The position numbers were made by a program, and so were the translations under genes. DNA of 64,000 nucleotides from Lysobacter sp. (GTDB taxonomy: Bacteria; Pseudomonadota; Gammaproteobacteria; Xanthomonadales; Xanthomonadaceae): the NCBI GenBank assembly GCA_011526085.1, contig WYBC01000002.1:1-64000 (forward strand). The letters are read 5' to 3'. Under the pieces are notes generated by a model. That model did no database searches. It was not told the origin of the DNA and was given only the letters and a program-made list of their open reading frames with translations. Shown here in pieces: positions 1 to 14,563 of the stretch (its first letter is position 1; each line of letters starts with the position of its first letter).

Positions 1-110
1 GGGGGGGCCGCCACGCGCCGCCGCGGGTGGACCGGGGGGGGCTTGCGGACGCGTCGCGGGCCGCCCCCAGCAGGCGGCCGCCCGTCTTTGTCGGATCGGC
101 GCGGGTCCGA
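1..110. other. Non-coding left edge
   Basis: I see no gene here. The stretch lies just downstream of the minus-strand TonB receptor. A short hairpin (arms 94-99 and 107-112) overlaps that gene's stop codon. It has no T-tract on the reading strand, so it is at best a weak terminator. Confidence 0.4.
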
Positions 111-2549
111 TCAGAACTTCGCGCGCAGGGTCACGCCGTAGCTGCGGTCGGCGCCGGCGATCACGGTCGGAATGCCGAACAGCAGGCCGGTGTTGCCGGC
201 ATCGGTCAGGTATTCCTTGTCCGCGAGGTTGTTGCCCCACACGCCCACTTCCCAATGGTCAGCGAAGCGCCAGCCGGCGCGCAGGTTGAACAGGCCGTAG
301 CCGTCCTGTTCGATGCCCGGCTGGTTTTCGTCCTCGAAATACACGTGGCCGCGCCAGTTGTAGCTCGGGCGCAGGTACAGGCTGTCGCCGTTCTGCAGCG
401 GAATGCTCCAGTCCAGGCCGAGCGAGAACGATTGCTTCGGCGTCATCCGGAAGCGGTTGCCGGCGAGTTCTTGGTAGGTCCCGTTGTCGTCGAAGGCGTT
501 GAAGCCGCCGTCGATGTAACCGTAGTTGAGCCAGCCGTTGACGTTGTCGCTGAAACGGCCGAACAGCGAAGCCTCGAAGCCCAACGCATGCGCGCGGCCG
601 GCGTTGGTGGTGACGAAGAACGGCGGGGGGGTATCGTTCTGCACCGAAGCCTGGAAGTTGTTGTAGTCGTAATAGAACAGCGACAGGTCGTAGACGAAGC
701 GGCCATCTGCGGCCGAACCCTTCATGCCCAGTTCGTAACTCCACACGATTTCCGCAGGCACGTCTTCCGTCCCGGTGTCGCTGACGTTGATCATGTTCGG
801 ACGGCGACCGCGCGAGACGCTGGCGTAGGTGTTGATGGTGTCGGAGAGCTTGTAGCCGAGGACGGCGCGGCCGACCCAGGAGTTGAAGCTGTCGCTAGCG
901 CTGAGGCGACCGGCGGTGGCCGGGAACAGGAGGTTGTTGCAGGGCGGTGCGCCGCAGGCCGGGGTGCCGCGGCCGGAGAGCAGGAAGCCCAGGCTCGACG
1001 CATTGCCGCCGCGCGAGAAATAACCGTATTCCACCGATTCGTGCGAGCCGCGCAGGCCGAGCGTGAGCGACCACTGGTCGTTGAACTGCCAGGTGCCGTC
1101 GGCGAACAGTTCGATCGCGCGGACATCGACATCGTTGCCGAAAGTTTCGCGATGATCGGGGTTCAGCGGGATCGCGAGGAAACCGGCCGGATTCGTCGGC
1201 GTGGGCGCGACCATGCCCGGTACCGGCAGCCAGGTCGAGACCACCGATGTATTCGGGGTCGCGTTCGGATTCAGCAGCGGCACGATCGGGAAGTAGAGAT
1301 TGGCCAGCGCCGGGCCCAGCAGCGCAGCGGTGTTGGCGTTGATCTGCGGCGACAGCAGCGCGTACAGCTGGCGCTCGTCGGCCTGGTAATCGAGTTCGCG
1401 GTCGGAGGTCTCGTCGAAATACGAGCCGCCGACGAAACCGGTGAAATTGCCGCCGTTGTCGAAATTGAAACGCACTTCCTGGCTGAACTGACGGCCGTCG
1501 GCGCGTTCGTCGAATTCGATCAGATCGGCCTGCGAACCGTCGGAGTCGAACTTGTCGAGGCCTTCGTATCTGCGCCAGCCGGTGATCGTCGACAGCGTCC
1601 AGTTCTCGCTCAGGATGAAGTCGCCGAGCGCGGTGACGCCGTAGACCTCGCGGTCGGTGCCGAGATCGTCGCCGCGCTGCGAATTCGCGGTGTAGGGATC
1701 GAGGCTGCCCTGCAGGTTCGGAATCACCTGGCTGCGGAAGCCGGTGCCGGGCGGCGTGTCCTTCTGATAGTTGAGGATCACGTCGATCCCGTTGTGCTCG
1801 CCGATGTCGAAGTGCAGCGAACCGCGCAGCGCGCGGGTGTCCTTGCCCTGCAGCGTGCCGCCGTCGAGGTTTTCGATGAAGCCGTCGCGGGTTTCGTAGA
1901 AGGCGGCGATGCGACCCTGCACGTTCTCGCCGAGATCGGTGTTGTAGTGGCCGGTGAAGCGGCGCTGGTCGTGACTGCCGGCGCCCAGCTCGAAGCCGGC
2001 GGACGTACCGGTGCGGGCCTTGTTCTGGATCAGGTGGATCGCGCCGGTTTCGGCGGCGCGGCCGAACAGCGTGCCCTGCGGGCCGCGCAGCACTTCCACG
2101 CGCTCCATGTCGAACATTTCAACCGACGAACCGCGCGAGCGGCTGATCGAGACGCCATCCTGGAACACCGAGATGCGCGGCTCCTGGGTCGGATCGTCGA
2201 GATCGGCGGTGATGCCGCGGATCGAGATGCTCGGATTGCTCACGCTCTGCGTCTGCACTTCCAGGCCCGGGACCAGATTGCCGAGATCGCCGTAATCCTG
2301 GATGCCCTGCGCCTGCAGGAACTCGCCCGAATAGGCGTTGATCGCGATCGGCACATCCTCGATCTGCTGTTCGCGCTTCTGCGCGGTGACGATGATGCGG
2401 TCCAGATCGCCGGCGCCATCCGGCGCGGGAGCCTGCGTCGCGTCCTGTGCGAGGGCGGGCAGGGTGGCGCTGGCGGCCAGGGCGGCCGCGAGGGCCAGCG
2501 ACAGGTGATCGCGGCGCATCTGCCGCATCGCGTGGGCGTTTCGGAACAT
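111..2549 (-). CDS. TonB-dependent receptor
   Basis: Outer-membrane 22-strand barrel of 812 aa that imports a ligand (siderophore, glycan or vitamin; unknown here) using TonB/ExbBD energy. A Sec signal peptide of about 35 residues ends in A-L-A-Q. It is followed by a TonB-box-like segment (IIVTAQKREQQIEDVP), a plug with IRGI and RVEVLRGPQGTLFGR motifs, and a barrel that ends in aromatic Phe (TLRAKF). I chose the ATG at 2549 because GGAGAG (complement of 2558-2563) sits 8 nt upstream. An in-frame GTG at 2558 would have no ribosome site. It stands alone, transcribed divergently from sufT, and is not part of the protease island. Substrate specificity cannot be read from the sequence. Confidence 0.93.
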   Translation of the reverse strand: MFRNAHAMRQMRRDHLSLALAAALAASATLPALAQDATQAPAPDGAGDLDRIIVTAQKREQQIEDVPIAINAYSGEFLQAQGIQDYGDLGNLVPGLEVQTQSVSNPSISIRGITADLDDPTQEPRISVFQDGVSISRSRGSSVEMFDMERVEVLRGPQGTLFGRAAETGAIHLIQNKARTGTSAGFELGAGSHDQRRFTGHYNTDLGENVQGRIAAFYETRDGFIENLDGGTLQGKDTRALRGSLHFDIGEHNGIDVILNYQKDTPPGTGFRSQVIPNLQGSLDPYTANSQRGDDLGTDREVYGVTALGDFILSENWTLSTITGWRRYEGLDKFDSDGSQADLIEFDERADGRQFSQEVRFNFDNGGNFTGFVGGSYFDETSDRELDYQADERQLYALLSPQINANTAALLGPALANLYFPIVPLLNPNATPNTSVVSTWLPVPGMVAPTPTNPAGFLAIPLNPDHRETFGNDVDVRAIELFADGTWQFNDQWSLTLGLRGSHESVEYGYFSRGGNASSLGFLLSGRGTPACGAPPCNNLLFPATAGRLSASDSFNSWVGRAVLGYKLSDTINTYASVSRGRRPNMINVSDTGTEDVPAEIVWSYELGMKGSAADGRFVYDLSLFYYDYNNFQASVQNDTPPPFFVTTNAGRAHALGFEASLFGRFSDNVNGWLNYGYIDGGFNAFDDNGTYQELAGNRFRMTPKQSFSLGLDWSIPLQNGDSLYLRPSYNWRGHVYFEDENQPGIEQDGYGLFNLRAGWRFADHWEVGVWGNNLADKEYLTDAGNTGLLFGIPTVIAGADRSYGVTLRAKF

Positions 2550-2671
2550 GTGAAGCACTCTCCATGAGGATTGGGATGATGCGGCACCGGGGTTCCCCCT
2601 CCCGGGTGCCGCCGGGCCATACCGGCTGCGGGTCCTTTATACCGCACGGACATGTCGGGAAGCCGCTCCGG

Positions 2672-2677
2672 TACAAT
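2672..2677 (+). promoter_or_regulatory. Putative -10 box of sufT
   Basis: TACAAT lies 50 nt before the chosen GTG start of sufT and is a 5/6 match to the sigma-70 -10 box in GC-rich surroundings. I see only a poor -35 match about 17 nt upstream. Confidence 0.4.
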
Positions 2678-2726
2678 GGCGGCCCGCTCCTCCTCGGCGC
2701 CGCCACCGCGGCCCGCCCACGCCGCC

Positions 2727-3278
2727 GTGTATTCCCGCAGCAGTGAACCCGTCCGTTTCGAACGCGATTGCGACGCCGTCCTGGTGCCGCAGGGCGAGGC
2801 CGTGACCATGCCCGCCGGCAGCGTCGGCTACATCACCCAGGCGCTCGGCGGCAGCTGGACGGTCTTCGTCGAAGGCAACCTGATGCGGATCGCGGGCAAG
2901 GACGCCGACGCCATCGGCAAGGAGCCACCGGCGCCGATCGAATTGCCCGAGGGCGCCAGCGACGACGAGGTCGAGAAGCTGGTCTGGGCGCAGTTGCGCA
3001 CCTGCTTCGACCCGGAAATCCCGATCAATATCGTCGACCTCGGCCTGGTCTACGAAGCAGCGGTGGTTCGCCGCGAAGACGGCGAGCGCCGGATCGAGGT
3101 CCGCATGACCCTGACCGCGCCGGCCTGCGGCATGGGCGAGATCCTGGTCGAGGACGTGCGCGGCAAGCTCGAGCGCATTCCCACGGTCGCCGAGGCGGAT
3201 GTCGAGCTGGTGTTCGACCCGCCGTGGAGCCGCAGCATGATGTCCGAGGTCGCCCGCCTCGAAACCGGGATGTTCTGA
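2727..3278 (+). CDS. sufT: SufT-like Fe-S cluster assembly protein (MIP18/DUF59 family)
   Basis: Predicted cytosolic Fe-S cluster maturation or carrier factor of 183 aa. The N-terminal ~75 residues are the SufT-specific part (VPQGE...G..GYITQALGGSWTV). The C-terminal ~110 residues are the MIP18/DUF59 fold with CFDPEIPINIVDLGLVY and the cysteine of TAPACGMG. The reading frame is open upstream to 2652, but homologues as I know them begin with the equivalent of (M/V)YSRSSEPV, so I place the start at the GTG at 2727. No clear Shine-Dalgarno is visible. It is a single gene and is not next to other suf genes in this window. Confidence 0.88.
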   Translation: MYSRSSEPVRFERDCDAVLVPQGEAVTMPAGSVGYITQALGGSWTVFVEGNLMRIAGKDADAIGKEPPAPIELPEGASDDEVEKLVWAQLRTCFDPEIPINIVDLGLVYEAAVVRREDGERRIEVRMTLTAPACGMGEILVEDVRGKLERIPTVAEADVELVFDPPWSRSMMSEVARLETGMF

Positions 3279-5627
<2,349 letters not shown>

Positions 5628-5685
5628 ACGGGCGTCCGATGTCCCTTCCCGCGACGCGGCATCGCTTCGCGGACGAGTGAACCGG

Positions 5686-5711
5686 GGCCCCGGTGCAAGC
5701 CGGGGCCTTTT
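5686..5711 (+). terminator. Rho-independent terminator of first M4 gene
   Basis: GGCCCCGG / CCGGGGCC stem (5686-5693 and 5700-5707) with a 6-nt loop, followed by TTTT, about 60 nt after the stop codon. Confidence 0.8.
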
Positions 5712-5940
5712 CCGGTGGCCGGGCAGGGCGATCGACCGGCGCCGCTTCCGCAATCGCGCATCCCGGGAGCCCCCATCGCGCCCGCGCGTGGCGCGGAATC
5801 GTGCTGCGCCGCACAAGAATACGTATTCATGCGTTCATCATCTGCGTACGAACGTGAATTCGGTCACGTCTCCGGCCGGGGAAATCGCGATTTCCTTGAC
5901 GGCGTGCCCCGTGTGGCACGACAGACGCACGTCTGAGAGG

Positions 5941-8424
<2,484 letters not shown>

Positions 8425-8437
8425 TCCGCTTCCGCGA

Positions 8438-8473
8438 CCCCTCCCCGCCGATGGCGGGGAGGGGTTCGCTTTT
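8438..8473 (+). terminator. Rho-independent terminator of second M4 gene
   Basis: Perfect 12-bp stem CCCCTCCCCGCC / GGCGGGGAGGGG with a 3-nt loop (8438-8464), then TTCGCTTTT. Confidence 0.85.
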
Positions 8474-8522
8474 GTGGGATGTACGACATTTTTTCTACGG
8501 CAAGAGAGATATTCCGGACGAT

Positions 8523-10622
8523 ATGCGCAACAGAACGACGACGATGATGCTGACGATGCTCGCGTTCTCGATCGGCCAGGCGATGGCCGCGGGGAACGGC
8601 GGAACGAATGGCGACATGACGGGCGAGTGCCGCGGCGACGATGCCGCCTGCCTCGACACCGTGCAGGTCACCGCCACCAAACGCCCCGAATCCACGCTCG
8701 ACGTGCCGGCGGCCACCACCATCGTCGGCGGCGCGCGCCTGCGCGAGACCGCGCCGCAGACGCCGATGGACGCGCTGCATGGCGAAGTCGGCACCTTCGT
8801 GCAGCAGACCACGCCGGGGCAGGGCGTGGTGATCGTGCGCGGGCTGAAGGGCTCGGAAGTGCTGCATCTCGTCGATGGTTTCCGCCTCAACAACGCGATC
8901 TTCCGCAACGCGCCCAACCAGTACATCGCGCTGGTCGACGGCCAGAGCCTGGACCGCATCGAAGTGGTGCGCGGCCCCTCCAGCACGCTGTACGGCGGCG
9001 ACGCCATGGGCGGCGTGGTGCAGATGCTCACGCCCGAACTGCGCTTCGGCGGTAGCGACTGGCAGTGGAACGGCGGGCTCCGCGCGATCGCCGGCAGCGC
9101 CGACGATTCGCTGATCGGTCGCGCCGAACTGTCGGGCGGCCGCGAGGGCATGGGCTTCTCGCTCGGCATCACGTCGCAGGAAGTGAACGACCTGCGTTCC
9201 GGCGACGGCGAAACCCGCCCGTTCACCGGCTTCACGCAGCGCAGCGCCGATTTCAAGTGGCAGGGCGACATCGCGCCGGGCCACGAACTGATGTTCAGCC
9301 TCCAGTATTCGCAGCAGCCGCGCACGCCGCGGCACGACGCGCTGGTGCCCGGTTTCGGGCAGACCGCGCCCGAGAACGCGATCTTCTTCTTCGAGCCGCA
9401 GGAGCGCCGCTTCGCGCAACTGCGCTGGCGCATCGATGCGCCGAATGCGCTGTTCGACGACGGCGAACTGCATCTCGGCCGCCAGATCATCGTCGACGAT
9501 CGCCGCACCCAAGCGACCGGCACGCCGAATCTGGAGCGCGAATACAACCGGGATACCAATACCGGCATCTCCGGCCAGTTCGGCAAGAGCCTCGGCAGCG
9601 AACACCACCTCAGCTACGGCTTCGAGTTCTATCGCGACGTGGTCGATTCCGCCAAGACCCGCGTCAACGTGAACACCGGCGCCTTCAGCGTGCGCGCGCC
9701 GCGGTTCCCCGACGGTTCGACGATGCGCAACTGGGCGGTCTACGTCGGCGACGACTGGCGCCGCGGCCGTTTCGATCTCAACACCGGTCTGCGCTACAGC
9801 AAGTTCGACATCGAAATCCCCGCGGGCGCCGGCACGCCGGGCGTGTCGCTGTCGCCGGACGATCTCACCGGCAACATCGGCATGGCCTTCGAACTGTCGG
9901 AGTCGGCCCGCATCGTCGCCAATCTCGGCCGCGGTTTCCGCGCGCCGAACATCTTCGATCTCGGCGTGTTCGGCCCGCGTCCGGGCAACCGATTCAGTTC
10001 GCCGAACCCCAACCTCAAGCCCGAGAACGTGGTCAGCATCGACGCCGGCCTCAAGTTCGGCGGCGAGCGTTTCAGCGGCGAGATCATCGCGTTCCGCTCG
10101 GAGTATCGCGACAAGATCACCAGCGTGCTCACCGGCAATGTCGTCGACGGCGCGCTGGAAGTGCAGAACCGCAACGTGACCCGGCTCGACCTGTGGGGCA
10201 TCGAGGCCGGCGCGCGTTACCGCATGCCTTCGCCGGATCTCGAACTCTACGCCACCGCCACCTACACCCGCGGCGACGAAGACACCGACACCGGCACCAT
10301 GCCAGCGGATCGCGTGCCGCCGTTGTTCGGCAAGCTCGGCGCGCGCTGGCAGTTGCGCGACACCCTGAGCCTCGAGGGCTACGGCCTGTACGCCGCGGGG
10401 CAGGATCGCCTGAGCGCGCGCGATCTGGTCGATCCGCGCGTCAATCCGAACGGCACCGCCGGCTGGGGCACGCTCAACGCCCGCGTGTCCTGGCGCGCGC
10501 TGCCGGCGCTGGAACTGTCGCTGCGCGCCGAGAATCTCGCCGACAAGCACTATCGCGAACACGGCTCGGGTCTCGACGAGCCGGGTCGCAACTTCATTCT
10601 CACCGCCGATTACCGTTTCTGA
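8523..10622 (+). CDS. TonB-dependent receptor, haem/haemoglobin-receptor-like
   Basis: Outer-membrane TonB-dependent transporter of 699 aa. Signal peptide MRNRTTTMMLTMLAFSIGQAMA, TonB-box region (DTVQVTATKRPESTLDVPA), plug with IVRGLKGSEVLHLVDGFRLN and RIEVVRGPSSTLYGGDAMGG, and a C-terminal barrel ending ADYRF. The C-terminal HYREHGSGLDEPGRNF resembles haemoglobin/haem receptors, but the ligand is inferred only. I prefer the ATG at 8523 over upstream in-frame codons because it begins the signal peptide. The next gene follows after 13 bp and is probably co-transcribed. Its place inside a protease island suggests uptake of something released by proteolysis. Confidence 0.9.
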   Translation: MRNRTTTMMLTMLAFSIGQAMAAGNGGTNGDMTGECRGDDAACLDTVQVTATKRPESTLDVPAATTIVGGARLRETAPQTPMDALHGEVGTFVQQTTPGQGVVIVRGLKGSEVLHLVDGFRLNNAIFRNAPNQYIALVDGQSLDRIEVVRGPSSTLYGGDAMGGVVQMLTPELRFGGSDWQWNGGLRAIAGSADDSLIGRAELSGGREGMGFSLGITSQEVNDLRSGDGETRPFTGFTQRSADFKWQGDIAPGHELMFSLQYSQQPRTPRHDALVPGFGQTAPENAIFFFEPQERRFAQLRWRIDAPNALFDDGELHLGRQIIVDDRRTQATGTPNLEREYNRDTNTGISGQFGKSLGSEHHLSYGFEFYRDVVDSAKTRVNVNTGAFSVRAPRFPDGSTMRNWAVYVGDDWRRGRFDLNTGLRYSKFDIEIPAGAGTPGVSLSPDDLTGNIGMAFELSESARIVANLGRGFRAPNIFDLGVFGPRPGNRFSSPNPNLKPENVVSIDAGLKFGGERFSGEIIAFRSEYRDKITSVLTGNVVDGALEVQNRNVTRLDLWGIEAGARYRMPSPDLELYATATYTRGDEDTDTGTMPADRVPPLFGKLGARWQLRDTLSLEGYGLYAAGQDRLSARDLVDPRVNPNGTAGWGTLNARVSWRALPALELSLRAENLADKHYREHGSGLDEPGRNFILTADYRF

Positions 10623-10635
10623 GGTCGCCCATCGC

Positions 10636-11481
10636 ATGCGCCATTGCATTTCGTCTCCGCTGATCCGTTCCTTCGCGCTTGCGGCCGTCGTCGCGGGCGG
10701 CGCTTTCGCCTTCGCGCCTATGCCCGCGGTCGCGCAGTCCGAAGAAGCGCTGCCGACCATGCCCGAACCGACCCGCCTGGACGTGAGCTTCAAGCTGCCG
10801 GCCGGGCAGGCGATCCGGGTCGACAACGCCTACGGCAGCGTCTACATGCGCTTCGGTGGCTATGAAGACCAGCTCGACATCCGCGCCACCATCCAGCAAC
10901 CGAAGGACGCGGCCGAATTCACCTTCCAGCCGGGCGCGCGGGAGGGCCGTTTCGTGGTCGTGCCGACGCTGCCCGAAGGCGCTGCGCTGGCCGAGGGCCA
11001 GCGCGTCGATCTGGTGCTGTACGTGCCGAAGGGACATCCGGTGACGGTGCGCACCGGTTTCGGCGTCATCGAAAGCCGCGGGGTCAAGAGCGATCTCGAC
11101 CTGACCACCGCGTCCGGCGACATCGCGGTGCGCGGCACCGACGGCACGCTGCAGGCGCAGAGCGGCGAGGGCCGCATCGAAGTCACCCTGGAGGACGGCG
11201 CGCGTCCCGGTTCGATGCAGCGCCTGGCCAGCCGCACCGGCGTGGTCTCGGTGAACGTCAGCGACAAGCTCGACGCCGAGGTGACCCTGTCGACCTCGCA
11301 GCAGTTCGCGACCGATTACTCCCTGGACGTGCGCCATCTCGACGGCCAGGAACCGAACAAGCGCGCGACCGCCGTGGTCGGTTCGCCCAAGCCGGGCAAG
11401 CAGAAGGCGGAGGTCGTGCTCGAAAGTCTGGGCGGGGAAGTGCGCCTGCAACGCAAGGGCGTCTTCGTCGATCCCGAATAA
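10636..11481 (+). CDS. Secreted/periplasmic beta-rich protein (DUF4097-like)
   Basis: Exported protein of 281 aa with no assigned function. A signal peptide (about 1-34, ending A-V-A-Q) precedes a repetitive beta-strand body. Runs such as VRTGFGVIESRGVKSDLDL and TTASGDIAVRGTDGTLQAQS resemble the right-handed beta-repeat of DUF4097/putative adhesin families. It starts 13 bp after the TonB receptor stop with no terminator between, so the two are likely an operon and it may be an accessory protein of that receptor. No catalytic motif seen. Confidence 0.72.
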   Translation: MRHCISSPLIRSFALAAVVAGGAFAFAPMPAVAQSEEALPTMPEPTRLDVSFKLPAGQAIRVDNAYGSVYMRFGGYEDQLDIRATIQQPKDAAEFTFQPGAREGRFVVVPTLPEGAALAEGQRVDLVLYVPKGHPVTVRTGFGVIESRGVKSDLDLTTASGDIAVRGTDGTLQAQSGEGRIEVTLEDGARPGSMQRLASRTGVVSVNVSDKLDAEVTLSTSQQFATDYSLDVRHLDGQEPNKRATAVVGSPKPGKQKAEVVLESLGGEVRLQRKGVFVDPE

Positions 11482-11499
11482 GCGGCATCCGATCGCGGC

Positions 11500-11520
11500 C
11501 GCCGTGCGGGACGCACGGCG
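11500..11520 (+). terminator. Hairpin after the receptor operon
   Basis: Perfect 9-bp stem CGCCGTGCG / CGCACGGCG with a 3-nt loop, 19 nt after the stop codon. No T-run follows, so it may only slow transcription or protect the 3' end. Confidence 0.4.
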
Positions 11521-11633
11521 ACGCGACGAGATGGCGCATGTGGTGCCGTAGTTGTGTTGTTTCGAAATCTTCGTTCGGGATGTTGCATCGAACGAATCTG
11601 TTGCATTCCCATCCAAGCGTTGAGGACTCAGCA

Positions 11634-14501
11634 ATGAAACCAGTGACATTCAAGGGCGCGTTGAAAGCGGCGGCGATCATGCTGCTGCTGCCGTGCGCCG
11701 CGATGGCCGCGCCGCCCACGCGCGATGAAGCCAAGAATCCGGGTCGGCCGCAGATCGGTCAGCCGGTGACGCCGCACAGCGTCAATGTCGACCTTCGCAA
11801 TCTGCCGAAGGCGAAGCCGTGGACGCCCGGCATGGGCATCCGCGAAGCCCACCGCCGCCAGTACCGTCCGATCGGCAGCGTGCTGCCGCACGCGCCGGCC
11901 AGCAAGGCGACCGCGGTCGATCGCCTGCCCGAACTGCAGGACATGTGGGACAAGAGCCCGAACGGGCGCCGCGCCAAGGCGGCGATCACCAGCCGCGTCA
12001 GCATCAACAACCCGAACACCGGCGTCAGCCCCGGCGACCCGGTGGTCGAAGTCGGCGCCAACCACGTGATCTATGCGGTCAATGGTTCGTCGACCACGTT
12101 CAAGGTCTACGACAAGGCCGGCACCCTGATTTCGGGCCCGACCTCGTTCGGCTCGCTCGCTGGCTCGGTCACCGCCTGCGCCACCGATCGCGGCGATCCG
12201 CTGGTGCATTACGATCGTCAGGCCGGCCGCTGGTTCATGCTCACGATGGGCAACTCGAACATGTGCACCTTCGTGTCGAAGACCTCCGATCCGGTGACCG
12301 GCGGCTGGTGGGTGTACAACTACGCCACCCCGACGATGCCCGACTACCCGCACTGCGGCATCTGGAACGACGCCTACGTCTGCGCTTCCAACGAAGGCAA
12401 CGCCCAGGTCACGCTGTACGCGTTCGACCGCGCGAACATGCTCAACGGCGCCACCGCGCGTCCGGCGCAGCGTTTCCAGACGGTCAGCAAGCTGCCGGGC
12501 TACGGCTTCCAGATCCTGACCCCGTCGACCTTCTACGGCACCGCCGCCGCTCCGGCCGGTCGCAAGCAGATCATCGCGCGTCACCGCGACGACGAAGCGC
12601 ATGACGGCACCAGCGCCAACGCCAGCCAGGACTTCATCGAGCTGTTCGAACTGAACCTCGACTGGAACACCCCGGCGAACAGCAGCATCGCCACGCTGCC
12701 GCGCGTCGCGATCACCGAGTTCAACAGTTGGTTCACCAACTACTCGACGTTCGCCACCGTGCCGCAGCCGGGTTCGACCTCGAAGCTCGACCCGATCCGC
12801 GAAGTGCTGCTGAACCAGCTCGTGTACCGCAACATGGGGACGCACGAAGCCATCGTCGGCACCCTGGCGACCAACCAGAACGCCGCCCGCACCGGCACCG
12901 TGGTCGACTCCGGCGTGCGCTGGTTCGAGCTGCGCCGCGTGGGTTCCGGCAACTGGACGCTGCACCAGGAAGGCACGTTCAGCCCGGGCGACACCAGCAC
13001 CCATCACCTGATGGGTACGGCCGCCATGGACAAGTTCGGCAACATCGCGCTGGGTTACAACGTCACCAAAACCACCGCGACGACCAAGTTCCCGACCCTC
13101 GGCTACACCGGCCGCACCGCTGCCGACCCGGCCGGCGTGATGTCGCTGGGCGAAAATGAAGTCGCGATCGGCGCCGCGGTCGAAACCTCGGGCCGCTGGG
13201 GCGACTACTACCAGATGACCGTGGACCCGGTCGACGACTGCACCTTCTGGTTCGTCGGCATGTACCGTCCGTCCGGCAGCTGGCAGACCCGCATCCAGGA
13301 CTTCAAGTTCCCGGCCTGCGGCGGTACGCCGACGTACTCGATCTCCGGCACCATCACCACCAGCGCCGGCGCCGGCATCAACGGCGTGAGCGTCAGCAAC
13401 GGCAGCACCAGCACGACGACGAACGCCAGCGGCGCCTACACGCTCTCGGGCGTGGTCAACGGCACCTACACGCTGACCCCGTCGCTGAGCGGCTACACCT
13501 TCTCGCCGGCCACCCGCAGCGTCACCGTCAGCAGTGCGAACGTCACCGGCCAGAACTTCACCGGTACGCCGCCCGCCAACGTGCCGCCGGTCGCGAACTT
13601 CACGTTCACCACCAGCGGTCTGACCGCCACGTTCACCGATACGTCCACCGACAGCGACGGCACCATCGCGTCGCGCAGCTGGAACTTCGGCGACGGCACC
13701 ACCTCCACCGTGACCAGCCCGAGCAAGACCTACTCGGCGGCCGGCACCTACACGGTCACCCTGACCGTGACCGACAACGCCGGCGCCACCAACACCAAGT
13801 CCAGCTCGGTGACGGTGACGGCGGGCGGCGGCGGTACGGTGCTGACCAAGGGCGTTCCGGTCACCGGCCTCACCGCGACCACCGGCAATTCGCTGAACTA
13901 CACGATGGTCGTGCCCGCGGGCGCCACCAACCTGACGTTCACGACCTCCGGCGGCACCGGCGACGCCGACATGTACGTGAAGTTCGGCGCCGCGCCGACC
14001 GACACGGTCTACGACTGCCGTCCGTATGCCGGCGGCAACGCCGAAACCTGCACCTTCGCCGCGCCGTCGGCCGGTACCTGGTACGTCCGTCTGAAGGCCT
14101 ACTCGACCTTCTCCGGCGTCAGCCTGGTCGGCGACTACACGACGGGCGGTGGCGGCGGTACGCAGACGTACAGCAACACCACGTCGTTCGCCATCGGCGA
14201 CAACACCACGATCAACAGCCCGATCACGGTGTCCGGCCGCACCGGCAACGCCGGGACCTCGGTGCCGGTCGCGGTGAACATCACCCACACCTACAAGGGC
14301 GACCTGAAGGTGGATCTGGTGGCGCCGGACGGCAGCGTGTACGTGCTGCACAACCGCACCGGCGGCAGCACCGACAACATCATCACGACCTTCACCGTGA
14401 ACCTGTCGACCGAAGCGCTGAACGGCACGTGGAACCTCCGCGTGAACGACAACGCCGCGGGCGACACCGGCACGCTGAACAGTTGGAGCATCACGTTCTG
14501 A
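11634..14501 (+). CDS. Large secreted multidomain protein, uncharacterised N-terminal family (paralogue 1)
   Basis: Exported protein of 955 aa. Signal peptide (1-25, PCAAMA), then a ~530-residue N-terminal domain I do not recognise, a carboxypeptidase-regulatory-like domain (about 566-645), PKD (about 650-732), PPC (about 735-838) and P domain (844-955, ending NSWSITF). The unknown domain has strongly conserved signatures shared with paralogues at 14703 and 24830: SINNPNTGVSPGDP, YDRQAGRWFML, SKTSDPVTGGWW, DYPHCGIWNDAYVC, FDRANMLNGATAR, ARHRDDEAHDG, EFNSWF.NYSTFATVPQP and SGRWGDYYQMTVDPVDDCTFW. Short repeated beta-like units hint at a propeller, which is inference. The ATG at 11634 directly precedes the signal peptide; it could be an enzyme or an adhesin. 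Confidence 0.85.
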   Translation: MKPVTFKGALKAAAIMLLLPCAAMAAPPTRDEAKNPGRPQIGQPVTPHSVNVDLRNLPKAKPWTPGMGIREAHRRQYRPIGSVLPHAPASKATAVDRLPELQDMWDKSPNGRRAKAAITSRVSINNPNTGVSPGDPVVEVGANHVIYAVNGSSTTFKVYDKAGTLISGPTSFGSLAGSVTACATDRGDPLVHYDRQAGRWFMLTMGNSNMCTFVSKTSDPVTGGWWVYNYATPTMPDYPHCGIWNDAYVCASNEGNAQVTLYAFDRANMLNGATARPAQRFQTVSKLPGYGFQILTPSTFYGTAAAPAGRKQIIARHRDDEAHDGTSANASQDFIELFELNLDWNTPANSSIATLPRVAITEFNSWFTNYSTFATVPQPGSTSKLDPIREVLLNQLVYRNMGTHEAIVGTLATNQNAARTGTVVDSGVRWFELRRVGSGNWTLHQEGTFSPGDTSTHHLMGTAAMDKFGNIALGYNVTKTTATTKFPTLGYTGRTAADPAGVMSLGENEVAIGAAVETSGRWGDYYQMTVDPVDDCTFWFVGMYRPSGSWQTRIQDFKFPACGGTPTYSISGTITTSAGAGINGVSVSNGSTSTTTNASGAYTLSGVVNGTYTLTPSLSGYTFSPATRSVTVSSANVTGQNFTGTPPANVPPVANFTFTTSGLTATFTDTSTDSDGTIASRSWNFGDGTTSTVTSPSKTYSAAGTYTVTLTVTDNAGATNTKSSSVTVTAGGGGTVLTKGVPVTGLTATTGNSLNYTMVVPAGATNLTFTTSGGTGDADMYVKFGAAPTDTVYDCRPYAGGNAETCTFAAPSAGTWYVRLKAYSTFSGVSLVGDYTTGGGGGTQTYSNTTSFAIGDNTTINSPITVSGRTGNAGTSVPVAVNITHTYKGDLKVDLVAPDGSVYVLHNRTGGSTDNIITTFTVNLSTEALNGTWNLRVNDNAAGDTGTLNSWSITF

Positions 14502-14529
14502 GATCGATGGTGTCCTGAAGCAAAGAGGA

Positions 14530-14563
14530 GAAGCCCCGGCGCGAGCCGGGGCTTCTCGCTTCT
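14530..14563 (+). terminator. Rho-independent terminator
   Basis: Perfect 11-bp stem GAAGCCCCGGC / GCCGGGGCTTC around GCGA (14530-14555), followed by a C/T-rich tail, 28 nt after the stop codon. Confidence 0.75.

Noticed and set aside
27-2567. Long plus-strand open frame of 846 codons
   Set aside because: It is antisense to the TonB receptor; its product is low-complexity Val/Ala/Arg/Glu with no motif, typical of the opposite frame in GC-rich genes.
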